Notes: generated from the letters alone by a model not told the origin. Counted from the first letter of the stretch, positions 18,301-26,360 are shown. The stretch is DNA of 64,000 nucleotides from Deltaproteobacteria bacterium (GCA_002731275.1 PCBK01000104.1:44743-108742); one strand, 5' to 3'. Translations and numbers: made by a program.

Positions 18301-21300
18301 GTGCGTGTCGGAGCAGGAAATAAAGCGCCTGTTTTGACGGGTGTTCCTTCCACAGTTGCCCAAGAAGAGACTGCGTACACATACGCTCCCAAGGCGACAG
18401 ATCCCGAAGGTGGTGCGTTGACATGGTCGCTGAAAGGTGGTCCCAACGGCGCGAGCGTCGATCCTACAACAGGTGCGCTCTCCTGGACGCCTCCTAAAGG
18501 TTCGGGGGGACAAGTCTTCCCGTTCGAGATCGAGGTCTGTGATGCACAGGGTAGCTGTGTCACACAAAAATGGCTTGTGAAGGTCACTTCGACAGGCACA
18601 GGTAACACACCACCACGTATTACGACCACGCCTTCGACCAACGGGACCTCCGGAAAAGCATATACCTATGCGCCCAAAGTGGACGATCCTGATGCAGGTG
18701 ACACACAGACATGGACTCTCCCAAAAGGACCCAATGGTGCAAAAATTGATGCGACGACTGGAGCGGTCTCCTGGACGCCTGCTGCGGCTGATGTTGGGAA
18801 AGAGATCGAGTTTGAGGTGAAGGTCTGTGATAAAGCGGGCGACTGTGCGACGCAAACCTGGAAGGTCAAAGTCGTACAAGGTAACAACCCACCACAGATC
18901 ACAGGGACACCTTCGACACTCGCAACGACCGCCAAGCAGTACGTCTTTGCACCCGGTGTCAACGATCCAGATGTGGGTGACACACACACCTGGAAGTTGC
19001 TCCAAGGTCCGGCTGGTGTGAGTGCCCACCCAACGAATGGCGCTGTCATCTGGCAGCCTAAAGCTGCTGATGTCGGTAAAACGTACGATTTGGAGCTTGA
19101 AGTTTGTGACCAGGGTGGTCTCTGTGCGCAACGTAAGTGGAAAGTCTTTGTCACAACAGGTGCTGTCAACACCGCACCTGTGATCACGTCTTCGCCTGTG
19201 ACTGCCGGACAAGAAGGTACACCATACAATTATATGCCTGTCGCTGTTGATCCCGACTATCTCGACATTCTGACTTGGACGTTGGTCAAAGGACCGGCTG
19301 GTGCCAGTGTCGATCCCAAGACTGGAGAGGTCTCCTGGACGCCTGGTGCTGCCGATGTCGGTAAAGACGTCGAGTTCACGATCCGTGTGTGTGATAAAGC
19401 AGGAAGCTGCACAACGCAGACCTGGAAAGTCACTGTGGCCAAAGGGAACAGAGCGCCAGTCTTCACAAGTCAACCACCCAAGACCGCCTACACAGGCGAG
19501 CCCGTCGAATACACTCCGACGATCACGGATGATCCTGGTGACAAACACACCTGGAGCTTCGATCAGGCGCCTCCTGCTGCGAAGATCGATCCCTCAACTG
19601 GAAAGGTCACATGGAATCCCGGTAAATCCGACGCTGATAAACCGGTGACCTTCGTCGTGAAGGTGTGTGATGATGGCACACCCAAACAGTGTTCAACACA
19701 AACCTTTACATTGACACCTCGCCAAAAGTGTAAGGTGGACATCGACTGTGGCGCGCCCAACATCTGTATCGCCGATGCTGATGGTGAGACTGTTTGCCGT
19801 GAACCTGGCTGCGCAGATCAATCACCTAAATGTACGGGAACAGGCTTTTGTCAGGATGGTAGCTGTCATCCCAACAGTTGCCTCACAAAGACATGTGCAG
19901 CTGATACGACTTGTCGTCCTTCTGATGGCAAGTGTGTGCCTTCTTGTGCTGGCGTGAAGTGTCAGGCTGGTGAGCGTTGTGTAGACGGAGCCTGTGTCGG
20001 GAACGCCTGTTCTAATGGAGGCGTCGCCTGTAAGGCTGATGAAGTCTGCGATGAGAGCGATGCAAATAATCCCAAATGCGTTCAAAATCCATGTAACGGA
20101 CAGGCCTGTCGACACGGTCGTGTCTGTGATCCTGAGCGTTGTATCGATGATCCTTGTGCAGGCATGAAGTGCCCCACAGATCAACGCTGTCTCGCCGGAC
20201 AATGTGTCGATCTGTTGCCTTGTAATGTCGATATTAACTGCCCTGGTGACGAGATCTGTCTCGCCGGTAAATGTCGTCCCGCCGGCTGTCACACCAACGC
20301 ATGTGCTGCTGGTCAGGTTTGCCTCGACAGCGCTTGTAAAGACAATGAATGTCCCACACCTGGTGGCAAAGCCTGTGGGCCAGATGAATTCTGTCGACCT
20401 GCAAGTAACGCTTGTGTCCCAACCTGTGCGAATGCCAATTGTCCGGCAGGTGAGAGCTGTGTCGATGGTAAGTGTGCTGCCGACCCCTGCGCAAATAAGA
20501 CCTGTAACGTCGGTGAAGTCTGTATCAAAGGTGATTGTAAGACCGACTACTGCGCGGGAGGCAATAAGTGCAAACACGGTCGTATCTGTAGCACCTTCGA
20601 GAATGCCTGCCTTACAGACCCATGTGCAGGTGTGACCTGTCCTGGCCAACTGGTCTGTGTGAACGGACAATGTCTCGATAACACCTGTCAGTTCGACAAA
20701 GACTGTCCAGGTGACGAGCTCTGTGTGCAAAAACAATGTACAAAAGTCACCTGTACACAAGACAGTGATTGCGCGTCTGGTGAGCTCTGTGTCGAGGGGA
20801 CATGTGCGACAAATGCTTGTGAGAACAAGACTTGTGCGAGCGGTCAAGCCTGCCGAAATGGTCAGTGTGTTGGCTCTTGTGCTGGTGTTTTCTGTGCGTC
20901 TGGTGAGGTCTGTGTGGACGGCGCCTGTACAAAAGATCCTTGCAGCGGCGTGACCTGTCAGGCCGACGAGACCTGTCAAAACGGGACTTGTGTGAAGGAT
21001 CTTTGTAAAAGTGAGCAATCACCTTGTAAAGCTGGTCGTGTCTGCGTTGTTGATACCTGTCAAACAGAGCCCTGCAAAGGCGTAGCATGCTCCAATGGCG
21101 AAGTGTGCAAGGATGGTCAGTGCGGAGGCGATAAAGTCTGCGAATTCGACGCAGACTGCGCTGGTGATGCTGTCTGTCTCGATAAAAAATGCCAGCCCGC
21201 AGGTTGCTACAACGACAACTCTTGTCAGGACCCCAAAGTCTGTACAAAGGCCGCCTGTGTCGAGAATCCATGTGCAAATAAGAGGTGTGGTGCTGACACC

Positions 21301-21840
21301 ACATGTCGTCCCACAGATGGTGTGTGTGTCGCCAATTGCCCGAAGTGTGCAGATGGAGAGGTCTGTAAGGATGGCAAGTGTGAAGCCGATCCCTGTGGTG
21401 GAAGCTGTGCCAACGACGAGTTCTGTGACAACGGACAGTGCGCAAAAGATCCTTGCCAAACACAAGGCAGCTCACTTTGTCGTCACAAACGGGTCTGTGA
21501 CGCCGCAGAGCGCAAGTGTGAGGACGATCCCTGTGCGGGGATGAGCTGTCCTGGTGACTTCGTATGTCAGGGCGGTGTCTGCCACAACACCAAAACGAGC
21601 GGCGAACAAACCAACAGCGAGAAGACACAAACAGAGCAGACCAATGACGGTGGCACTGGCTCTGAAGATGGACCTGGCGATGGTGGAGCCGGTGACGGTG
21701 CAAACGTCGAAAAGACAATCCTGCTGGCATCTGGTGGCTGTGGTTGTCAGACACAATCACCTGCGACAGGTGGTGTGTTGTTCTTGTTGCTGTTTGTCTT
21801 GCCCTTCTTCTTGCGTCGTCGCAAAGACGCCTCACGTTGA
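15334..21840 (+). CDS. Giant surface protein: LamG-like, ~10 Ig-like repeats, Cys-rich repeats, MYXO-CTERM
   Basis: 2,168 residues from ATG 15334, which follows AAGGAG by ten bases and opens a signal peptide (MRGLLIAFAFLIWASPSWA). Residues ~40-280 look like a LamG/thrombospondin-C-like lectin fold (DDDPLGITWRYTDQNNYYAL). After a fibronectin-like part come one divergent and ten canonical Ig-like (He_PIG/cadherin-type) repeats of ~95 residues (~435-1460). Each has a core like GALSWTPAATDAGK and ends in VCDKAGSCATQTWKVKV. Residues ~1465-2090 are dozens of short cysteine repeats (CVDGACV, CPGDELC, CANKTC). The tail is Thr/Glu/Gly-rich, then GGCGCQTQSPATGG, a hydrophobic helix and FFLRRRKDASR, which is a MYXO-CTERM sorting signal. 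It should be exported and displayed on the cell surface, probably for adhesion. Ligand unknown. Confidence 0.92.
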   Translation: MFTVNSSMRGLLIAFAFLIWASPSWAQTPISPGNVRANYQQAQNRSVLTWEPRGTYRVAADITGTQTLTWRGSQVYDQRPGQNPNNWNVQNFGSAVWGKNGNELTETANQGGIWHYNKAFGWSDYNFSFQFRTLSRVGGQSNTDDDPLGITWRYTDQNNYYALYLCGYQRYSNCGTFGMPSGVNFRGSAFIRVRNGRGTILRSWAVTRGTKIPQSWTYNTQYTIRVLTSGNNFKVFLKEGSNNEVRILNYTESNANNLHAKGTFGTFSVSQPHQRYDNFRIVHTESEVRGVTSGTLTTVFKSAFARLNNANFNTLLASQVTTWRNQFGFAANQVSLTRVYTDIVNQGSMFEAKPSTNGTNTTATNPASFPYGRQKANAIRYLVLRNGAQVGGILTAQTYTDNYGVCTVRPGTKYDYRVRSRNNANQTSGNSAIASVTVTNATPTITSPLSQTKAKGTPWTLDLSPFVADADSPDSRLTITENSANVTVNGRVLTFNYPTSFVGSSQVVNVTVTDCWGAKATGVIRVTLLNSPPVITGTPPNTATMGTKYAYTVQATDPEKTKLTYTLKAGPTGAAIDASTGALSWTPGPNNGGKTFTFTVEVCDAGNPKACATQTWTVKVNNRPPVITSSAPTNATASKIYTYAVKASDPDGDTLTYSLPTKPAGASINASTGAISWTPAPADAGKTVSFQVRVCDSSTPPACVTQSWSVKVSAANNLPQIAGVPPTQLQDGQTMVYAPTVVDSDLPNDTHTWKLDKGPAGAKFDTKTGRLEWTPAAADVGKEIEFSVTVCDKAGSCATQTWKVKVIKGNNPPLIVGTPSTTATPSTVYTYTPAVQDNDPGDTHTWKLDKGPAGANVDPSTGALSWTPAATDAGKSFDFSVTVCDKAGSCATQTWKVNVSSLNTPPQISGSPGTSGAVGQAYTYAPKVVDPDKGDTHSWTLVNGPSGATADASTGAVSWTPAAADNNKESTFELRVCDDKGACATQIWKVRVGAGNKAPVLTGVPSTVAQEETAYTYAPKATDPEGGALTWSLKGGPNGASVDPTTGALSWTPPKGSGGQVFPFEIEVCDAQGSCVTQKWLVKVTSTGTGNTPPRITTTPSTNGTSGKAYTYAPKVDDPDAGDTQTWTLPKGPNGAKIDATTGAVSWTPAAADVGKEIEFEVKVCDKAGDCATQTWKVKVVQGNNPPQITGTPSTLATTAKQYVFAPGVNDPDVGDTHTWKLLQGPAGVSAHPTNGAVIWQPKAADVGKTYDLELEVCDQGGLCAQRKWKVFVTTGAVNTAPVITSSPVTAGQEGTPYNYMPVAVDPDYLDILTWTLVKGPAGASVDPKTGEVSWTPGAADVGKDVEFTIRVCDKAGSCTTQTWKVTVAKGNRAPVFTSQPPKTAYTGEPVEYTPTITDDPGDKHTWSFDQAPPAAKIDPSTGKVTWNPGKSDADKPVTFVVKVCDDGTPKQCSTQTFTLTPRQKCKVDIDCGAPNICIADADGETVCREPGCADQSPKCTGTGFCQDGSCHPNSCLTKTCAADTTCRPSDGKCVPSCAGVKCQAGERCVDGACVGNACSNGGVACKADEVCDESDANNPKCVQNPCNGQACRHGRVCDPERCIDDPCAGMKCPTDQRCLAGQCVDLLPCNVDINCPGDEICLAGKCRPAGCHTNACAAGQVCLDSACKDNECPTPGGKACGPDEFCRPASNACVPTCANANCPAGESCVDGKCAADPCANKTCNVGEVCIKGDCKTDYCAGGNKCKHGRICSTFENACLTDPCAGVTCPGQLVCVNGQCLDNTCQFDKDCPGDELCVQKQCTKVTCTQDSDCASGELCVEGTCATNACENKTCASGQACRNGQCVGSCAGVFCASGEVCVDGACTKDPCSGVTCQADETCQNGTCVKDLCKSEQSPCKAGRVCVVDTCQTEPCKGVACSNGEVCKDGQCGGDKVCEFDADCAGDAVCLDKKCQPAGCYNDNSCQDPKVCTKAACVENPCANKRCGADTTCRPTDGVCVANCPKCADGEVCKDGKCEADPCGGSCANDEFCDNGQCAKDPCQTQGSSLCRHKRVCDAAERKCEDDPCAGMSCPGDFVCQGGVCHNTKTSGEQTNSEKTQTEQTNDGGTGSEDGPGDGGAGDGANVEKTILLASGGCGCQTQSPATGGVLFLLLFVLPFFLRRRKDASR

Positions 21841-21855
21841 TATTTTCTTCTCAGG

Positions 21856-21873
21856 GGGCGACACCTGTCGCCC
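21856..21873 (+). terminator. Hairpin after the giant surface gene
   Basis: A perfect 8-bp stem GGGCGACA/TGTCGCCC with a 2-base CC centre, 15 bases after the stop codon. The downstream tract is pyrimidine-rich rather than a clean T-run, so it is only a possible terminator. Confidence 0.5.
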
Positions 21874-22010
21874 TCTGCGTCCCTTCTCTCTTCGACATTT
21901 TCCCCCCATGATATGCCTCCTTCGCTGCTGTGAATTTCCTTGCATCGTTTTGTTTTTTTGTGTCTCATTGTACAGGCAATATTCCTGGCTATGGAACAGA
22001 GGAGAAACAG

Positions 22011-22649
22011 ATGAGATATGTGATTGGAGTGCTTAGTGTATCCGTCGCTTTATTCGCGAGTGGTTGTGACAAGAAGACGAACAAGAAACAGCAGGAGAGG
22101 CGTGCTGCGCCAGCGAAAACACGGGGCGCTGCGCCTCCTGTCCGTCGTAAAGCAGCGTCTGATAAGGAGTTGATCGCGAAGGGACGCAAAGTCGCGATGC
22201 AATCGTTTAAAGCACTCAGCTCGAAGTTGATGGCTGCGATGCAAAAGGGAGGGCCACCCAATGCGCTCAAGTTTTGCGCGGCACAAGCCCAGCCTCTATC
22301 TGATTCACTTGGCGGAAAGCTTGGTGTGAAGCAGGTCGCGAGGGTATCCCATAAGGCGCGCAACCCAAAAAATAAGGCCGACACATGGGAGCTGAAGTTG
22401 ATCGCCGATTATGTCGCGAAGATGAAAGAAAAGAAGCCGATCAAACCGACACTTCGCAAAGAAGGTGGAAAGACGGTTTTTTATGCCCCGATCAGGATTA
22501 TCAGCCCGGCCTGTCTGAAGTGCCACGGCGAACCTAACAAAGAGATCTCCAAAAAGACCTTCGCGCTGATCAAAGAGCACTACCCTAAAGACAACGCGAC
22601 GGGATTCAAATTTGGTGAGATGAGAGGTCTTTGGAAGATTACATTCTAG
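22011..22649 (+). CDS. Tll0287-like (DUF3365) haem lipoprotein
   Basis: 212 residues. The N-terminus MRYVIGVLSVSVALFASGC has a clear lipobox (ASGC), so it should be an outer- or inner-membrane-anchored lipoprotein. After a Lys/Arg/Pro-rich linker the body matches the Tll0287-like DUF3365 domain: a helical segment (FKALSSKLMAAMQKGGPPNAL), conserved FCAAQAQPLSDSL and a C-terminal haem site SPACLKCHGEP followed by YPKDNATGFKFGEMRGLW, the usual end of this family. The single CXXCH binds haem c. These domains act as redox or gas sensors or electron carriers; this one has no kinase or cyclase module, so it is a stand-alone carrier or sensor. GAGGAG lies six bases upstream of the ATG. A rho-independent terminator follows. 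Confidence 0.9.
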   Translation: MRYVIGVLSVSVALFASGCDKKTNKKQQERRAAPAKTRGAAPPVRRKAASDKELIAKGRKVAMQSFKALSSKLMAAMQKGGPPNALKFCAAQAQPLSDSLGGKLGVKQVARVSHKARNPKNKADTWELKLIADYVAKMKEKKPIKPTLRKEGGKTVFYAPIRIISPACLKCHGEPNKEISKKTFALIKEHYPKDNATGFKFGEMRGLWKITF

Positions 22650-22682
22650 TGTGATGTAGGGGGCTCTCTTTTGTGTGCTTCG

Positions 22683-22706
22683 AGCCAGCGGTCGCTGGCT
22701 TTTTTT
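22683..22706 (+). terminator. Rho-independent terminator of the Tll0287-like gene
   Basis: AGCCAGCG and CGCTGGCT form a perfect stem with a very short loop, followed directly by seven T residues, 33 bases after the stop codon. Confidence 0.85.
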
Positions 22707-22724
22707 GTATCTACGACAGCCTCA

Positions 22725-23465
22725 TTACTTTGGGGAGGATGTCTTCTTGCTATCACGTGTTTCTTTGGTGGGGTAGGCGTTTTGTGTTGGGGGGAAGGTT
22801 TTCTCTCGGTGGTGTTTGTAGTCGATATACGCTTCACATAGCTCGATCAGCTTGGATGTCGCCCACGGGTATGTCTTTTTGCGCGCGTTGGCCCAAGGTT
22901 CATCGACATGTATACCTGTCCAGCGGACGACTTCCCAAGCGATGTGGTCGGCTTCTCGCCAGGAGAGCATGTGTTCAAATCGTTTTTGCCAATGTACCTT
23001 TTGTTGGTGGAGTGCGTAGGCTGCTTTGCGGCGGTGGGAGACGAGCTCCTCATGGCTGACTTGGTGCAAGGCGTATTGTTTGGCACATTCGATCGCGCGC
23101 CAACATGTTTGGGGGATGGTTTGTCCTGGCTCTCTGAAGGTTTCGCACTCGTATTGCACACACTCTGCGGCGAAGTAACGTAGCAACATCTCGTGAGGAG
23201 CGAGCTGCTGGATCGCATTGTAGATGTGAATGTGTCCATTTTCCAGGTCGTAGAGGATATCCTCAATCAGAGGAGAGGGGATATCGGAGGAGGGCGGGTT
23301 GATGTATTGATCGTAGGCGAAAGATGTTGAGCCAAAAGGATCGGTGCTTTGGCCAGCGGAGATGTAATCGAAGAGGGCTTCGACGTTGTGACCATCGACC
23401 ATCCAATACGGAAAGTCATCCCAAGGTTGAACCGTAAAATAGGTGATTGTGTTTGTTCTGGACAT
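22725..23465 (-). CDS. Protein of unknown function, cytoplasmic
   Basis: 246 residues from ATG 23465 (MSRTNTITYFTVQPWDDFPYW); the track starts at a GTG at 23504, adding 13 polar residues. GAAAGCGAGAAG lies upstream of the ATG. There is no signal peptide or membrane segment. The protein is rich in His, Trp, Tyr and Glu, with many residues in amphipathic helices (IYNAIQQLAPHEMLLRYFA, CWRAIECAKQYALHQVSHEE). I recognise no catalytic motif or named family. It sits between the Tll0287-like gene and a desaturase. Regular codon use and length suggest a real gene. The tail (TKETRDSKKTSSPK) is polar and disordered. Confidence 0.65.
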   Translation of the reverse strand: MSRTNTITYFTVQPWDDFPYWMVDGHNVEALFDYISAGQSTDPFGSTSFAYDQYINPPSSDIPSPLIEDILYDLENGHIHIYNAIQQLAPHEMLLRYFAAECVQYECETFREPGQTIPQTCWRAIECAKQYALHQVSHEELVSHRRKAAYALHQQKVHWQKRFEHMLSWREADHIAWEVVRWTGIHVDEPWANARKKTYPWATSKLIELCEAYIDYKHHREKTFPPTQNAYPTKETRDSKKTSSPK

Positions 23466-23600
23466 CAACTTCTCGCTTTCTTGTTGGGTTGTGGGTGTCT
23501 CCACAAAAGCATGCAGGAAGTGCGTGTCAGATCGTTACACAGGTGTTGATTGAGTCGATTGGATGGGGGAAGGATGTATATGGAGGGGTGGGGAGGGGGC

Positions 23601-24515
23601 TTAGGGGTTGGCGACCTTGGTCTCTGGTGCCTCTTCGCTTGTCGCGACGACTGGAGTGACTGTCTCTGTCTCTTCGCTGGTCGTGACTTGCTCTTCGGCG
23701 ACTGCGGTCTCGACGACGCTGGCTACTTTGGCGGTCTCTTTTGTCAGGTAGTCAGGGAGTGAGCGCTTTGGCACTTCTGCGATCCCGACGGTCTCAAGCA
23801 TCCTGACGAGTACGAAGCCGACGTCTTTTTCGGATTTTTGGTGTGAGTGTGTTGCAAAGCGGGGTTTGGCGTGGTGGTTGTTTTGCAGACACTCACCTGC
23901 TGTCAAGAACAACGCAAATGGGTTGGTGATATTTGCGGAGTTGTCTGGAACAGCGTAGGTTCTGTAACCATAGCCCAGGTTGCTTCCGTGTGCGAGGTAG
24001 CCTTGGAATGTCAACACAGCGATCCCGAGGACACGAAGTGTCACGTAAAAGGCAACGGACCACGCGATTGAACGGAAGAAAACGTAGGCCATCGTCATAC
24101 ATGACAGCTCACAAAGGATCCAGCCGGGGCGGCTCGCAAAAAAGCGAAATGGCAGAGATTTGAAGATGGGATCGCCTGTCATTTTTTGGATCTCTGGCTC
24201 TTGCGCGGAGGGGTTGTGCAGGATGGTGTAAATCAACCAGTCCATATAGCTCTGATTGGGTTGTTTGTCGGGATCTTTGTCCGTGTCCGAGTGAGCATGG
24301 TGATTACGGTGATCTGAGACCCATGTGCGTGGGTTGACGTAGAGGAAGCAAAGATTGCAGACGCTCATGACTGAGTACATCCACCAGCGGGGCAGCTTGA
24401 TGGCGTGGTGAGCGACACACCGGTGCAACACAACAGAGACAAAGTTGGCGACAAAAAACCAACCGACGAGAACCATGGCGATAAAGTAAATGGCTGTAAG
24501 AAGAAACGGTTCCAT
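23601..24515 (-). CDS. Membrane fatty-acid (acyl-CoA-type) desaturase
   Basis: 304 residues. The three histidine boxes of the stearoyl-CoA/Delta-9 desaturase family are present: HRCVAHH (HX4H type), HRNHHAH (HXXHH) and ECLQNNHHAKP (NNHH box). They bind the di-iron centre. Four hydrophobic segments are visible: near residues 5-30, 45-60, and two flanking VFFRSIAWSVAFYVTLRVLGIAVL. The enzyme would introduce a double bond into membrane fatty-acyl chains at the inner membrane. The last ~45 residues (VVETAVAEEQVTTSEETETV) are an acidic Thr/Val/Glu-rich tail not needed for catalysis and unusual for the family. GAGGAG lies 11 bases before the ATG. It is alone in its transcription unit; an FNR-type box is some 510 bases upstream. 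Confidence 0.9.
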   Translation of the reverse strand: MEPFLLTAIYFIAMVLVGWFFVANFVSVVLHRCVAHHAIKLPRWWMYSVMSVCNLCFLYVNPRTWVSDHRNHHAHSDTDKDPDKQPNQSYMDWLIYTILHNPSAQEPEIQKMTGDPIFKSLPFRFFASRPGWILCELSCMTMAYVFFRSIAWSVAFYVTLRVLGIAVLTFQGYLAHGSNLGYGYRTYAVPDNSANITNPFALFLTAGECLQNNHHAKPRFATHSHQKSEKDVGFVLVRMLETVGIAEVPKRSLPDYLTKETAKVASVVETAVAEEQVTTSEETETVTPVVATSEEAPETKVANP

Positions 24516-25266
24516 GTAGGCACTCTCCTCGAAGAGGAAGGAAGAGATTCACGCAATCTCTCCTCATCATAAAGAACGGATGACAACGATTCAGGGATGT
24601 TTTGTCCCTGCAGCAACAACGGATGTACACCACCACATGGATTTCAAAAATCTGTCATGTCGGGGTGGGGTCATTTGTCGCTGGCCTTCGTGAAGGTAGG
24701 TTGCTATCCCAGGGGAAATGATCAGAGAGCTCCACAATCATCTCTGATCTGTCTCAACATTGAATGTTGATTCATAACAGATCTGATGTGTAAAAATCAA
24801 TGCCCTTCTGAAGTGAAATTATGTCGCAAGGAAAGGTACTTAGAAAGGATGACTGTCCCGTTCAACGTTTGTATGATGCACGCTGTTTTTTTAATTCAGT
24901 AGGGATATTAGATGGATGGAGAATCTTTGCGAGGTCGCGAGGGGATTGTGGTGTCTCTTATAGTCAACAGGTTGTTGAATATATGAAGAATGTGACACAT
25001 TTGTAAAAGCGAGAAAACAGGCTTGATCTATATCAAGACTTCACAATGTAACGCTGGAGTGTGTGTTTGTCAAAGAGGAAAATCGTTGGTGTTCTTGTGC
25101 CAGGATCATTTGCCTCTTTGGCGACTGTGCAAAGTGGAGTGATGTGATGTGCCAGGACACAAGCTGTCCGCGCATTCATCGTCCTGCTGACAGGTTTGTT
25201 CATATCCTTTTTATCCAGCGAATTGTCTTTTTTTACTTTTGTTTTCAGTCGATTGTGCGATTTTGA
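24516..25266. other. ~750 bp intergenic region with several palindromes
   Basis: No supportable CDS. The 61-codon ORF at 24821-25006 and the opposing 108-codon ORF at 25033-25359 lack signals. The stretch holds adjacent inverted repeats: GATCAGAGA/TCTCTGATC (24720-24749) and CAACATTGAATGTTG (24755-24769). Farther on is an FNR-type box at 25023-25036. Confidence 0.5.
25023..25036. promoter_or_regulatory. FNR/CRP-family box TTGAT-N4-ATCAA
   Basis: TTGATCTATATCAA is an exact match to the FNR/ANR consensus TTGAT-N4-ATCAA. The nearest genes are the desaturase (minus, start 24515) and the membrane-protein operon (plus, start 25338), both several hundred bases away. The controlled gene is therefore uncertain. 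Confidence 0.45.
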
Positions 25267-25296
25267 TTGACAGTGTGTGAGAATGTGGTTTATATC
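25267..25296 (+). promoter_or_regulatory. Sigma-70 promoter of the membrane protein/regulator operon
   Basis: TTGACA (25267-25272), a 17-bp spacer and TTATAT (25290-25295; or 18 bp and TATATC). The -10 lies inside the first 19-bp operator, the arrangement expected for repression. Confidence 0.7.
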
Positions 25297-25322
25297 ACAA
25301 ACCAGGTTTGTGTGATAAACCA
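25286..25322. promoter_or_regulatory. Two abutting 19-bp operators
   Basis: Site 1 is TGGTTTATATCACAAACCA (25286-25304) and site 2 is AGGTTTGTGTGATAAACCA (25304-25322), sharing one base. Both fit TGGTTT-N7-AAACCA; together they make a 37-bp near-palindrome. They overlap the -10 box and end 15 bases before the GTG start. A third copy lies before the porin-like gene (26361-26379). Probably bound by the winged-helix regulator encoded at 26026-26343. Confidence 0.75.
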
Positions 25323-25337
25323 GGATAGGAGAGAGAT

Positions 25338-26033
25338 GTGAGTAAGGATGGAAAATCACAGGAACATGCAGAAGCGCTGACGATGGCGATGGAAGATGTG
25401 CGTCGCATCCGCGAGGTGTTGGATGACGTACGTGGAGATTCGGCTGTTCGTGCTGTGTTGCGACCGTCTTTGGTGCTCGGCTTTTTCTTAGCGCCGATCA
25501 TCATTTTATACGGTGTGTTTGCCCAATGGCTGTTTGACTCCGAGGGTGTGTTGCTCTGGGAGTGGCACAGAAAGACGTGGTTGTGGGTCTTCTCCTCTGC
25601 GATGATCGTATCGACAGGCCTCATCAAATGGACGGTGCTCTCTATCGCTTCCTGGAATCAAGGGTTTACGGGGTTCTCTGTCTGGCGCAAGATCTTGCTG
25701 GAGCTGCGATATTATAGAGTGACGACGATCGCGATTGGGCTGCTCGTGACATTGAGTGTGTACTGTGTGCATATCGGTCATGTCGAGAGCATTGTCGGGA
25801 TGGTTGTGTTGGTCTCCGGCGCGATTTGCTTTTTGATCCCCCTGGTCCTGCCGCTCGATGAGATGACCCCCGTCGGCTTAGCGATGTTCGTTGTCGGTGT
25901 TGTTTGTCTGTTCTATTGGCCAGCATATCCGTTTTACAAGGTGGCGGCAGTATACGGTGGGACGTGTATTTGGATTGGTTTGGTGGGGCTTCGTATCTCA
26001 CCCAACAAAGAGGAGCCTCATACCAATGGGTGA
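25338..26033 (+). CDS. Integral membrane protein cotranscribed with a winged-helix regulator
   Basis: 231 residues from GTG 25338, with ATAGGAG upstream. The N-terminal 40 residues are charged and helical (EDVRRIREVLDDVRGDSAVRA) and cytoplasmic in character. Six hydrophobic segments follow (PSLVLGFFLAPIIILYGVFA, WLWVFSSAMIVSTGLI, TTIAIGLLVTLSVYCVHIG, IVGMVVLVSGAICFLIPLVL, VGLAMFVVGVVCLFYWPAY, VAAVYGGTCIWIGLVGL). Such short membrane proteins next to a small winged-helix protein are a recurring pair in bacteria, often with the membrane protein modulating or being regulated with the regulator. I do not recognise a transport motif. The stop codon overlaps the regulator's start by eight bases, so the two are translationally coupled. 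Confidence 0.7.
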   Translation: MSKDGKSQEHAEALTMAMEDVRRIREVLDDVRGDSAVRAVLRPSLVLGFFLAPIIILYGVFAQWLFDSEGVLLWEWHRKTWLWVFSSAMIVSTGLIKWTVLSIASWNQGFTGFSVWRKILLELRYYRVTTIAIGLLVTLSVYCVHIGHVESIVGMVVLVSGAICFLIPLVLPLDEMTPVGLAMFVVGVVCLFYWPAYPFYKVAAVYGGTCIWIGLVGLRISPNKEEPHTNG

Positions 26034-26343
26034 TCCCAGCCAGGTGTTTGCGCTCTCCAAGATTTTCCATGAGCGCGCACGACTCGGCATTATGACTGTA
26101 CTTGTCTCTCGCGATTCTGAGATCGAGTTCAACGAGTTGCGCCAGATCCTCAAGCTCACCAAAGGCAATCTCGCTGTCCACATATCCAAGCTCGAAGAAG
26201 CAGGGTATGTCGAGATTCAAAAGTCCTTTGTGGGCAAAACACCACGCACGACCTATCAAGCGACGAGTATTGGAAGGCGCGACTTCTCCGCATATCTCAG
26301 CTTACTTGAGACGCTGATCTCCACTGCGCGTGAAGGTGACTGA
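26026..26343 (+). CDS. Winged-helix transcriptional regulator (HTH_34-like)
   Basis: 105 residues from ATG 26026, inside the end of the previous gene (ATGGGTGA); AGAGGAG lies 11 bases upstream. The track start at 25891 is too long. The whole protein is one winged-helix domain: FHERARLGIMTVLVSRDSEIEFNEL, then LKLTKGNLAVHISKLEEAGYVEI, then a wing (KTPRTTYQATSIGRRDFSAYL). This is the pattern of the small MarR/ArsR-like HTH_34 regulators that have no separate ligand domain. Three operators TGGTTT-N7-AAACCA lie in front of its own operon and the next gene, so autoregulation and control of the porin-like gene are likely. No signal-sensing residues (such as a cysteine pair) are visible. The membrane protein encoded upstream may supply the signal. 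Confidence 0.85.
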   Translation: MGDPSQVFALSKIFHERARLGIMTVLVSRDSEIEFNELRQILKLTKGNLAVHISKLEEAGYVEIQKSFVGKTPRTTYQATSIGRRDFSAYLSLLETLISTAREGD

Positions 26344-26360
26344 ACTTTTTTTTGCCCAGG

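Noticed and set aside
16820-21018. Long minus-strand ORFs opposite the giant Ig/Cys-rich gene (for example 17422-19548 and 19822-21018)
   Set aside because: They are antisense shadows of the repeats: repeated codons on the sense strand keep the opposite frame open.
24821-25006. 61-codon plus-strand ORF
   Set aside because: No ribosome-binding site, no recognisable sequence, within a region full of palindromes.
25033-25359. 108-codon minus-strand ORF
   Set aside because: Runs through the operator pair and promoter of the next operon; composition looks non-coding.
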